Notes under the pieces: generated by a model
Told to the model about the DNA's origin: nothing
Databases searched by the model: none
What the model saw: the letters and a program-made list of their open reading frames with translations, nothing else
Source: Syntrophaceae bacterium UBA1411
Lineage (GTDB): Bacteria; Desulfobacterota; Syntrophia; Syntrophales; Smithellaceae
Length of the DNA stretch: 57,373 nucleotides
Reading direction: 5' to 3'
Assembly (NCBI GenBank): GCA_002304995.1
Contig: DBPV01000021.1
Location: 5,716-63,088, forward strand
Made by a program: the position numbers and the translations under genes
Part shown: piece after piece, positions 37,703-45,628 of the stretch
Layout: every line of letters starts with the position of its first letter
How positions within the stretch are numbered: the first letter of the stretch is position 1

Positions 37703-39844
37703 ATGAAGCCTTTTTCAAAATTCGGTCCCGGTCTCCTGGCGCCTTTTATCGCCGTGGTTTGCTGCATCGTTTTATTCTGGATTGAACCGCTGCCGCTGAC
37801 GCTTTTGCGAAACGGCGTTTTTGATCAGTTTCAGCGCTGGCGTCCCCGGCCTTATCAGGCAGCGCCGGTGCGCATTGTCGATGTCGATGAAGAAAGCTTA
37901 AAAAAGCTGGGGCAGTGGCCCTGGCCCCGGACGAGGATGGCTGAACTGGTCGATGTCCTGAACCGGTCCGGTGCGGCTGCCATCGGTCTGGACATTGTCT
38001 TTGCAGAACCCGACCGGACGTCACCCCGGGCCGTTTCATCTCTCTGGCCTCTGCCCGACGCAATGCACAGCCGTCTGGCCGGACTTCCCGACCATGACGA
38101 CGTGTTTGCCGCGGCACTCGAGGGCAAAGCCGTCGTGCTCGGTTTTGCGGCCGGGCCGAAAGATCCGGCCTACGGGCCTCCAACCGGTCTGTTTCGCGTT
38201 GTCTTTTCCGGCCCGGCGCCTTACCCTTTTCTCCATGCCTTTGATGGAGCCGTGACGTCTCTTCCCCTGTTGGAGCGCAAGGCGGCGGGAAACGGGGCGC
38301 TCACCTTTGTTCCCGATTCCGACGGCGTGGTCCGCCGCATTCCGCTTCTGATCGGACTTGCCGGGAGGGTGATGCCCTCCTTCGCCGCCGAGACGCTGCG
38401 CGTTGCCCAGGGCGAACGCAACTACATCGTCAAAACTTCCTTGCGGAAGGACGCGGGCGTTTTGGAAATCCGCATCGGCGGCGTCACTGTTCCGACGACC
38501 TCCCGGGGAGAAATGTGGATCTACTACACACCCGCCGTGCCGGCCCGATCGCTGCCGGCGTGGCGGGTGTTTGCAGGTGAGGTGCCCCGGGAGGATCTGG
38601 AAGGCCGCATTGTTCTGGTCGGCGCATCGGCGCAGGGCCTCATGGACCTGCGTTTCAGCCCTCTGGGCAACATCATTCCCGGCATTGAAGTGCATGCCCA
38701 GGCGCTGGAACAGATCTTCACGGGAACCTACCTGGCGCGTCCGTCCTGGTCGCACGGCATTGAAGGGCTTTTGCTGGCGGCCGGCGGTCTGGCCGTGGGC
38801 ACGCTCGCTCTGGCAACACCTGTGCTGGTTTCTGCGGGAATTACCGCCGCCTTGCTCTTCGCGGCTGGCGGAGGCGCCTGGAGCGCCTTCATCCGGCACG
38901 GCCTCCTTCTCGATCCGGTAACGCCGGGGCTTGTTTTGCTGGTCGCCTTTATATTGGGCAGCATCGTCCGCCACCGGACCAGCGAAAAACGTCAGCGCTG
39001 GGTGAGAGAGGCTTTTTCACGCTATGTCTCTCCCAACCGCGTGGATTATCTTGTCCGTCATCCCGACCAGCTGGAGCTGGGAGGAAAGCGCCGGGAATGC
39101 AGCTTCGTTTTCACCGACCTGGCCGGTTTTACAGCGCTCATCGAACAAATGGACCCGGCGGCTGCCGTGTCCATCCTCAATGCGTATCTGGATCGGATGG
39201 TCCGGATCGCTTTTGACCACGGCGGCACGCTGGACCGGATTGTCGGTGATTCCGTCGCGATTATGTTTTCCGCGCCGGTGATTCAGCCGGATCACCGCGC
39301 CAGGGCGCTTGCCTGCGCGCTGGACATGCATGCTTTTGCCGAGTCCTATGCGGCCGAAATGGCCGCCCGGGGTTTTGCCTTCGGGAGCACCCGCATCGGC
39401 GTCCACACGGGCGAGGTCATTGTCGGCAATTTCGGCGGCGAGGCGATGTTTGACTACCGCGCCCTGGGAGATGCCGTCAACACGGCCGCCCGTCTGGAAA
39501 GTGTCAACAGGCATCTAGGCACCCGGATCTGCGTATCCGAGGCAACCCTGTCCGGCTGTCCCGGCGCCGCGGCGCGGCCGGTGGGGCTGCTGGTCATGAA
39601 AGGGAAAAAAACGCCGCTGAAGGTTTATGAACCGATTACCGGAAAAAAGCAGGACGCCGCGGCGCCGGCGTGCGATCTTGACTACGAAGAAGCGTTCCGG
39701 CTGCTGCAAAAGCAGGACCTCCGAGCGGAAGAAGCTTTCGCAAAACTCGCCTCGGAAAGGCCGCAGGATGCGCTGGCGGCTTTCCATCTAAAACGGTTGC
39801 AGACGGGCGCACGGGGTGATACAATTCTTTTTGATGAGAAGTGA
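37703..39844 (+). CDS. CHASE2-domain class III adenylate/guanylate cyclase
   Basis: Membrane cyclase of 713 residues. A first helix (about 12-32) is followed by a periplasmic CHASE2 sensor (about 35-345), a three-helix bundle (about 350-430) and a class III cyclase domain (about 470-650). The two metal aspartates are present (FTDLAGFT and IVGDSVAIMF), as is NTAARLE for transition-state binding. The residue that usually is Lys before GD (base recognition) is Arg (LDRIVGD), while FDYRALGDAVN keeps the Asp. cAMP is the likely product. A secreted FecR-domain protein follows, a common pairing with CHASE2 cyclases. Confidence 0.88.
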   Translation: MKPFSKFGPGLLAPFIAVVCCIVLFWIEPLPLTLLRNGVFDQFQRWRPRPYQAAPVRIVDVDEESLKKLGQWPWPRTRMAELVDVLNRSGAAAIGLDIVFAEPDRTSPRAVSSLWPLPDAMHSRLAGLPDHDDVFAAALEGKAVVLGFAAGPKDPAYGPPTGLFRVVFSGPAPYPFLHAFDGAVTSLPLLERKAAGNGALTFVPDSDGVVRRIPLLIGLAGRVMPSFAAETLRVAQGERNYIVKTSLRKDAGVLEIRIGGVTVPTTSRGEMWIYYTPAVPARSLPAWRVFAGEVPREDLEGRIVLVGASAQGLMDLRFSPLGNIIPGIEVHAQALEQIFTGTYLARPSWSHGIEGLLLAAGGLAVGTLALATPVLVSAGITAALLFAAGGGAWSAFIRHGLLLDPVTPGLVLLVAFILGSIVRHRTSEKRQRWVREAFSRYVSPNRVDYLVRHPDQLELGGKRRECSFVFTDLAGFTALIEQMDPAAAVSILNAYLDRMVRIAFDHGGTLDRIVGDSVAIMFSAPVIQPDHRARALACALDMHAFAESYAAEMAARGFAFGSTRIGVHTGEVIVGNFGGEAMFDYRALGDAVNTAARLESVNRHLGTRICVSEATLSGCPGAAARPVGLLVMKGKKTPLKVYEPITGKKQDAAAPACDLDYEEAFRLLQKQDLRAEEAFAKLASERPQDALAAFHLKRLQTGARGDTILFDEK

Positions 39845-39888
39845 ACGCGTCCGCTCCGGTGGAATTTTGACAACGGGGAGGACCGAAG

Positions 39889-39932
39889 GATGCCGGGAAG
39901 GGCATCATAAAGAGATCAACCGGCGAACCGGT
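39889..39932 (+). repeat. Two small hairpins between the cyclase and FecR genes
   Basis: GATGCC (39889-39894) pairs with GGCATC (39901-39906), and ACCGG (39919-39923) with CCGGT (39928-39932) around CGAA. They lie in the 137-base gap before the FecR gene. They lack a T-run and match no riboswitch I know; they may stabilise or process the mRNA. Confidence 0.4.
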
Positions 39933-39981
39933 ATCAGGACGAAAATCGCGAAAGTTGCCGCTTTGGAGAGGAAAAAGGAAA

Positions 39982-40419
39982 ATGGGACGCTGGTTAACGG
40001 CATTCGTTTTGATTTTGGCTTTTGCATCGGTGGGACAAGCCGGAGAAACGATCGGCTTTGTGAAAACCGTCACCGGCAGCGCGCTGGTGATCGACTCGGG
40101 TAAGGCGATTCCGGCCAAAGTCGGCACGCCGGTCAAAATGGGCAACACGCTGCGGACGGGGTCCGGAGGAAGCCTGGGCGTCACATTCAAGGACAATACG
40201 GTCATGTCTTTCGGACCGGACACGGAACTGACCGTGGACGAATATTTTTATACGCCGGGAGCCGACAAGCTGAAATTCAGTTCAAGCATGTCCCGCGGGA
40301 CGCTGCAGGTCGTGTCCGGAGTCATCGCCAAGCTCAAACCCAAGGCGGTCACTGTAAAGACGCCTTCGGCCATGATCGGCTGCCGGGGAACAAGGTTCCT
40401 GGTTAAAGTCGACCCTTGA
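39982..40419 (+). CDS. Secreted FecR-domain protein
   Basis: 145-residue protein with a clear signal peptide (about residues 1-20, cut near GQAGE) and a FecR domain. It contains VKTVTGSALVIDSG, VKMGNTLRTGSGGSLGVTFKDNT and TPSAMIGCRGTRFLV, the FecR/LysM-adjacent fold found in periplasmic proteins next to CHASE2 cyclases. It lacks the N-terminal anti-sigma region of true FecR, so it is not a transmembrane regulator itself. It may be the periplasmic ligand or partner of the cyclase sensor. An OmpA-like lipoprotein follows 19 bases on. Confidence 0.82.
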   Translation: MGRWLTAFVLILAFASVGQAGETIGFVKTVTGSALVIDSGKAIPAKVGTPVKMGNTLRTGSGGSLGVTFKDNTVMSFGPDTELTVDEYFYTPGADKLKFSSSMSRGTLQVVSGVIAKLKPKAVTVKTPSAMIGCRGTRFLVKVDP

Positions 40420-40438
40420 GATCACAAAGGAATAAGTT

Positions 40439-41038
40439 ATGAAGGCTCAGCTCAAAACGGTCCTGATGATTTTCGTGGTCCTGCTTTTTGCGGCAGGCTG
40501 CACGACGCATAAATCTTACGTCGTTCTGATGGAAAATGCCGACGGTACGACGGGCAAACTGGCGGTTACCGGCGCGGGCGGTGAGGTTGTGCTGGAAAAG
40601 CCCCGCACAGCCGCCGACCTCGACGGCAGGGCCGGCGCGCCTTTTGCGGTCGCAGAGGATGTTCTCAAAAGAGATTTCGGGCCGGCGCTTGCGGCGCAGC
40701 CGCCTCTGCCGGAAAGTTTTCTGCTGTATTACAAGACCGGCGGCACGGTGCTCACCGAGGAGTCGCGGGCGCTGATTCCGGCCGTTCTGGAGGCCACCGG
40801 GAAACATCCCGCGCCCGACGTTTCGGTGATCGGCCATACGGACACCATCGGCGACAGCGCAGCCAACGAGAAGCTTGCCCTCCAGCGGGCGCAGGCGGTC
40901 GCAGAAATTATTCAGCGGGCCGGCCTGCAAGTTCACGATCTGACCGTCACGTCCCACGGCGAAAAGAACCTGCTTATTCCCACACCGGACAATACGGATG
41001 AACCGAGAAACCGCCGCGTGGAAGTTACCGTCCGGTAA
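40439..41038 (+). CDS. OmpA-like peptidoglycan-associated lipoprotein
   Basis: 199-residue protein with a type II signal peptide (lipobox LLFAAGC, Cys at about 21) and a C-terminal OmpA domain (about 95-199). VIGHTDTIGDSAANEKLALQ and the ending PRNRRVEVTVR carry the Asp and Arg that hold diaminopimelate in Pal/OmpA proteins. The middle is short and lacks a beta-barrel, so it is Pal-like in design. It probably forms one envelope-sensing unit with the preceding FecR protein and CHASE2 cyclase. Confidence 0.85.
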   Translation: MKAQLKTVLMIFVVLLFAAGCTTHKSYVVLMENADGTTGKLAVTGAGGEVVLEKPRTAADLDGRAGAPFAVAEDVLKRDFGPALAAQPPLPESFLLYYKTGGTVLTEESRALIPAVLEATGKHPAPDVSVIGHTDTIGDSAANEKLALQRAQAVAEIIQRAGLQVHDLTVTSHGEKNLLIPTPDNTDEPRNRRVEVTVR

Positions 41039-41116
41039 AGCCGCGCCGCGCCTTTTTTGCCGCCGGAAAAGCAGGAAAGCGGCGCCGCCGCGCCAAGCGG
41101 GAGGAAAGGATTTTCC

Positions 41117-44104
41117 ATGAGCGTCCTGTCCGGTCTGCAACTGCGCTTTCACAACTGGGCGGTCATTGTTTTGCTTTGTTTTGTCGGAGCGATCACCGCC
41201 TCGATCCTGATGGTCGTGAACAGCAAGTTCGAAACCATGGCCTTCGACCATGCCGGGCAGAGCCTGCGCCTGATTTTACAAAATGCCACCGAGCGCTTAA
41301 CGAATCTTGTTGACGGGACCTGCCGCGACGTTGCGGTTCAGGCCGGTGCGGGACGGCTCTTTCTCCGCGATGAACACGTCAAGGAACGGGATATCGAAAG
41401 AATCTTCCTGGCGCGCCTGGCCGGCGAAGAAAGCCTCTATTCCATCTATGTCGGTTTCGATAATGATGATTTTTTGCAGGCGGTGAGCACCGGCGGCGAT
41501 CCGAACCTTGCAGCGTCGCTTGCGGCTCCGCCGGAAACCCGTTTCGCCGTGAGGAGCATCATCAGGACGAAGGAGGGGAAGCGCGTTGAGAACTGGCGCT
41601 TTCTCTCGGCCGAACGAACCGTTCTCGGAGTGCGCAAAACGCCGGCATCGTATTATGCAACGAAGCGCTCCTGGTACCGGCAGGCGCTGCCGGCGCCGTT
41701 TGTTGCCATGACCGATCCGTATCTTTTTTCTTCATCGGGCGAAACGGGTCTCACGATCTCCAGCGTTCTCGAAGGAGGCCAGGGAGTGTTGGGCGCCGAT
41801 TTGAGTCTGGCCGCGCTGCAGACCTTTCTTGCGAAAATTCCCCTGACGCCGGGCGGCGCGGTCGTGGTATCCGACCGCGGCAACCGGATTCTGGCGCTGC
41901 ACAGCAAATTCGCGGATTACCGGTTTGCGGATATTCCCGCTCTGGAGGTCCTTTCCCGCACCGGAAGTCCTCAACTTGCCGTTCTGGGGGCCTGGTCGCA
42001 GGCAAACGGTGAAACGCTGCTGCGCATCGTCGACATTGGAGGCCAAGCATTCATTTTTGCACAAAACGCGTATACGGCCGAGCCGGGCGCCCTGTTCCGA
42101 ATCGGCGTTTTTGCGCCGCTTGACGACTTTTCGGCTCCGATTCTCGAGGCGCGAAACAGAATCCTTTACGTCACCCTCCTGTTTCTGCTGATTCTGATCC
42201 CCTTGGCGGTTTTCGGAGCGCGGCGGGTGGGTCGTTCCCTTTCCACACTGGCGGGCGACGCCAAGCGGATTGCCGAACTGGATTTCAGCGGCGACGTCGG
42301 ACGTCTGCCGACCATTCTGAAAGAGGTGGACGCCCTGGGACAGGCGCATGCGATCATGAAAAGTACGATCCGGGAACGCACCCGGGCGTTAATGGAAGCC
42401 GAACAGAAGTTGGCCAGCCTTGTCGAGGACGGCATCCTGCTGACGAAGGAACGGGACCGGCGGCAGCTGCTCAAGCATATTTTGTACAGCGGCCGACAGC
42501 TGTGCAACTGCGACGCCGGAACCCTTTATTTGAAAACCGATTCCGATAAACTCGTTTTTGCCCTGCGCACCAAGGACGACAAGCTGCCCGAGACGGAAAT
42601 TCCGCTTGCGGATCCGGTCACCGGCAAACCCAACGAGCGCTATGTGTCCACCTACGCGGCGCTGCACAACGAAACGGTTGTCATCGACGACGCCTATGCC
42701 GAAACGCGTTTCGATCTTTCCCACCGCTACGACGAGGAAACCGGCTATAAAACACATTCCATTCTGACGGTTCCCATCTCCCCGCGCGCAGGCGAAGTCA
42801 CCGGCGTCCTGCAGTTCATGAACGCCCTGGATCCGGACACCGGCCGCGTCATTCCCTTTCGCAGAGAACTGATCGGCTTTGTCGAAGCCCTGGCCTCCCA
42901 GGCGGCCGTGGCGCTGGAGAACCACCAGCTGCTGGAGGCGCAGCGGGCCCTGATGGATGCGCTCATCAAACTCGTCGCGAGCGCCATCGATGCCAAGAGC
43001 CATTATGCCGGCGGCCACTGCGAGCGCGTGCCCCAGCTGGCGATTCTGCTGGCCAAGGAAGCCGCCCGCGTGCAGGAGGGGCCGCTGGCCGCCTTCAGGC
43101 TTTCCACCGAGGAAGAATGGCGCGAGTTTCGGGTAGGCGCGTGGCTGCACGACTGCGGGAAAGTCACTACGCCCGAGTACGTGGTGGACAAGGCCACCAA
43201 GCTCGAAACGCTTTACAACCGGATTCACGAGGTGCGCACGCGGTTCGAAGTGCTGCTGCGCGACGCCGAAATCGCAAGGCTCGAGGCGCGGCTCAGCGGG
43301 GAAGACGCAGCAGAAGCGGATCGCCGCTGCCTCGAACGCCGCCGGCAGCTCGCGGAAGACTTTGCCTTTGTCGCCCGGTGCAACATCGGCGGAGAGTTCA
43401 TGCCGCCTGCGGACATCGCGCGTCTCGGGAAAATTGCGGGCGAGACCTGGCTTCGTCATTTCGATGATCGCCTCGGCCTGTCCGAGGAAGAAAGGATGCG
43501 TTGTGAAAGGACACCGGCCGTCTCGCTGCCAGCGGTCGAACCGCTGCTGGCCGACAAGCCCTGCCATCTCGTCGAACGGCGCGCCAGCAGCGCCTTTGAG
43601 TCCCGCTACGGATTTCGGATGACGGCGCCCCGCCATCTTTACAACTTCGGCGAGCTTTACAACCTGTCTGTGGGCCGCGGCACGCTGGCCGAAGAAGAAC
43701 GCTTTAAAATCCGCGAGCACATCATCCAGACGATCATCATGCTGGACGCCCTGCCTTTTCCCCATGAACTGAGGAGGGTGCCGGAGTATGCAGGCGCGCA
43801 TCACGAAGCGCTCGACGGTTCCGGTTATCCACGGGGGCTCAAGAAGGAAGACCTGTCACTGCCGGCGCGCATCATCGCCATTGCGGATATTTTCGAGGCT
43901 CTTACGGCGTCCGATCGCCCTTACAAAAAAGCCAAAACCCTCTCTGAAGCGATCGATATTCTCTTTGCGCTCAAGACGAGCGGACAAATCGATCCCGATC
44001 TGTTTGACCTTTTTTTACGCTCGGGCGTTTATCTGCGCTACGCCGAGCGGTACCTCGCTCCGGGGCAGATCGACCGGGTCGATATTGCAAAATATCTGGA
44101 GTGA
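41117..44104 (+). CDS. Cache-HAMP-GAF-HD-GYP cyclic-di-GMP phosphodiesterase-like protein
   Basis: Large (995-residue) inner-membrane signalling protein. It has helix 1 at about 13-35, a periplasmic double-Cache sensor (40-345), helix 2 (351-372), a HAMP linker, a GAF domain (about 440-620) and a C-terminal HD-GYP domain. The HD pair is at H678/D679 (LHDCGKVTTPE), and HHEALDGSGYPRGL is near 895-907, so roughly 150 extra residues separate parts that normally lie about 65 apart. ADIFEALTASDRPY completes the domain. The metal ligands are kept, so c-di-GMP hydrolysis is plausible. AGGAAAGGA precedes the ATG at 41117. Confidence 0.88.
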   Translation: MSVLSGLQLRFHNWAVIVLLCFVGAITASILMVVNSKFETMAFDHAGQSLRLILQNATERLTNLVDGTCRDVAVQAGAGRLFLRDEHVKERDIERIFLARLAGEESLYSIYVGFDNDDFLQAVSTGGDPNLAASLAAPPETRFAVRSIIRTKEGKRVENWRFLSAERTVLGVRKTPASYYATKRSWYRQALPAPFVAMTDPYLFSSSGETGLTISSVLEGGQGVLGADLSLAALQTFLAKIPLTPGGAVVVSDRGNRILALHSKFADYRFADIPALEVLSRTGSPQLAVLGAWSQANGETLLRIVDIGGQAFIFAQNAYTAEPGALFRIGVFAPLDDFSAPILEARNRILYVTLLFLLILIPLAVFGARRVGRSLSTLAGDAKRIAELDFSGDVGRLPTILKEVDALGQAHAIMKSTIRERTRALMEAEQKLASLVEDGILLTKERDRRQLLKHILYSGRQLCNCDAGTLYLKTDSDKLVFALRTKDDKLPETEIPLADPVTGKPNERYVSTYAALHNETVVIDDAYAETRFDLSHRYDEETGYKTHSILTVPISPRAGEVTGVLQFMNALDPDTGRVIPFRRELIGFVEALASQAAVALENHQLLEAQRALMDALIKLVASAIDAKSHYAGGHCERVPQLAILLAKEAARVQEGPLAAFRLSTEEEWREFRVGAWLHDCGKVTTPEYVVDKATKLETLYNRIHEVRTRFEVLLRDAEIARLEARLSGEDAAEADRRCLERRRQLAEDFAFVARCNIGGEFMPPADIARLGKIAGETWLRHFDDRLGLSEEERMRCERTPAVSLPAVEPLLADKPCHLVERRASSAFESRYGFRMTAPRHLYNFGELYNLSVGRGTLAEEERFKIREHIIQTIIMLDALPFPHELRRVPEYAGAHHEALDGSGYPRGLKKEDLSLPARIIAIADIFEALTASDRPYKKAKTLSEAIDILFALKTSGQIDPDLFDLFLRSGVYLRYAERYLAPGQIDRVDIAKYLE

Positions 44105-44133
44105 AGGGAAAGTTTTTTTCAGGCGGAGGGGAA

Positions 44134-45285
44134 TCAGTCCTGCGGAATTTGCAGGCAAAAGCAGCTGCCCGTTCCCGAAGGCCCGTCCTCGACCCAGATA
44201 GCGCCGCCGTGAGCCTCCACCGCCATCCGGCAGAAGGTCAGGCCTAGGCCGGTGCCGCCCCGCTCCCGGTGCGCCGAGTCTTTGATTCTCGTAAATTTGT
44301 CGAAAATGCGTTCGCGCTCGCCAATCGGCACGCCGGGGCCTGAGTCGACCACGCTTACCCGGACGGAACGGTTGTGAAGGATCTGCACCGCCAGGTCGAT
44401 CCGGCCCCCCGAAGGCGAAAATTTCAGCGCATTGTCCAGAAGATTCGCGATCACGCGAAAAAACACGTCGCGGTCGGCTTTGATGATCAGGCCGGGGGGC
44501 GCGTGATTGATGATCCGGACGGATTCCTTTGCCAGCGGCTGCTGGGCTGCGATCACGTCCGTGAAAAGCGAAGCCAGGTCGAATTCTCCGATGTTCAGAG
44601 TCAGCTTGCCCGCTTCCAGTCGGGCGATCTCCAGCAGGGTGGAGACGAGGCCGGTCATGCGTTCCGCGCCGTTCTTGGCCAGGGTGATGATGCGATCGAA
44701 GGTTTCCGGGTCCTTGACCTGATCCCGCAGCGGTTCCAGCAAATCCAGTGAAATCACGACCGCGTTCAGCGGATTGCGCAAATCATGGATCATCATGGCT
44801 TCCAGCTCTTCGCGCAGGCGCAGGAGTTCCTCCAACTGTTCTTTTTCTTCGCTCAGGCTGGCCAGGCGCTTCTGCATTTTCTGGTGGGTTTTGCCGAATT
44901 GAATCCGCGCCCGATCGGCGGACAACAAATGCTCGCGGCTGCTCAGGGTCATGCTTTCCACCAGGGAGATCTGACCGGCGAGAAGGGCCTGGAAACGGGG
45001 CGTCGGAATGGCCAGCAGACGGACCTGCGAGTCGGCCACCAGGGTGGCGGACCGGGGTTGCCGGGTAATGGCCCCCAACTCTCCGACCAATTTTCCGGCT
45101 TCGATTTTATTGAGCAGCAGGGAGCCCGCGTCGCCGCTGTCCGCGTAAACCATCAGACTGCCGCTCACCACATAATATACGGCGTCGCTGGCATCATTCT
45201 GGTGAAACAGGACCTCCCCTTTCTGGAGGGTGATCTTTTCGCCCTGTTCGGTAAAAAGGCGCTTGATTTCCGCTGTGGTCGACAA
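44134..45285 (-). CDS. Histidine kinase with N-terminal cyclic-nucleotide-binding domain
   Basis: Soluble 383-residue kinase. It has an N-terminal cNMP-binding beta-roll (about 10-120) with the phosphate-binding cassette GELGAITRQPRSATL, which keeps the Glu and Arg of CRP, then a coiled coil (about 125-160), the HisKA motif MIHDLRNPLNAV with H167 and a HATPase domain (NLLDNALKFSP, GTGLGLTFCRMAVEAHGG). It has no receiver and no cognate regulator next to it. I chose the TTG at 45285, just after AGGAAAGGAAA; a GTG at 45336 would add 17 residues lacking homology. It converges with the HD-GYP gene. Cyclic AMP from the nearby cyclase is a candidate ligand. Confidence 0.85.
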   Translation of the reverse strand: MSTTAEIKRLFTEQGEKITLQKGEVLFHQNDASDAVYYVVSGSLMVYADSGDAGSLLLNKIEAGKLVGELGAITRQPRSATLVADSQVRLLAIPTPRFQALLAGQISLVESMTLSSREHLLSADRARIQFGKTHQKMQKRLASLSEEKEQLEELLRLREELEAMMIHDLRNPLNAVVISLDLLEPLRDQVKDPETFDRIITLAKNGAERMTGLVSTLLEIARLEAGKLTLNIGEFDLASLFTDVIAAQQPLAKESVRIINHAPPGLIIKADRDVFFRVIANLLDNALKFSPSGGRIDLAVQILHNRSVRVSVVDSGPGVPIGERERIFDKFTRIKDSAHRERGGTGLGLTFCRMAVEAHGGAIWVEDGPSGTGSCFCLQIPQD

Positions 45286-45346
45286 CGCTGTTTCCTTTCC
45301 TTCGGCAGGATTTAAAAAGCAGGCGGATTTTCCCACAAACGGCGCA

Positions 45347-45625
45347 CTATGGCAAATAAATTATGCGGAAATTTTGCAGGCGGCCGGTATACGTTTCGTA
45401 TTCCGTTTTTACGTTGTCGACCCGGGCGGCGGGCGGTCCCTGCCGGCACCAGGCGATCATTTTCTCCACGGCGTCGTCAGTGCCTTCAAAAACGGCCTCC
45501 ACGCCGCCGTCCTGCGTATTTTGCACCCAGCCTGAAAGATGAAGCGCAAGCCCGGTCCGCTGCGTTTCCGCGCGGAAGAAGACGCCCTGAACGCGCCCCG
45601 AAATGAAAACGTGCGCCCGCTTCAT
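45347..45625 (-). CDS. acyP: Acylphosphatase
   Basis: Small (92-residue) enzyme hydrolysing acyl phosphates such as carbamoyl or 1,3-bisphosphoglycerate. The signature GRVQGVFFRAET holds catalytic R18, and GWVQNTQDGGVEA holds N36. Length and motifs fit the whole family. It lies 3 bases after ligA on the same strand and is probably co-transcribed. Its physiological substrate is not known in most bacteria. Confidence 0.93.
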   Translation of the reverse strand: MKRAHVFISGRVQGVFFRAETQRTGLALHLSGWVQNTQDGGVEAVFEGTDDAVEKMIAWCRQGPPAARVDNVKTEYETYTGRLQNFRIIYLP

Positions 45626-45628
45626 TCC

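Noticed and set aside
39845..39981. Cyclic-di-GMP riboswitch before the FecR gene
   Set aside because: The gap has two small hairpins but lacks the conserved GEMM core sequences.
42389..43804. A 471-codon minus-strand frame inside the HD-GYP gene
   Set aside because: It overlaps the well-supported HD-GYP protein and resembles no family.
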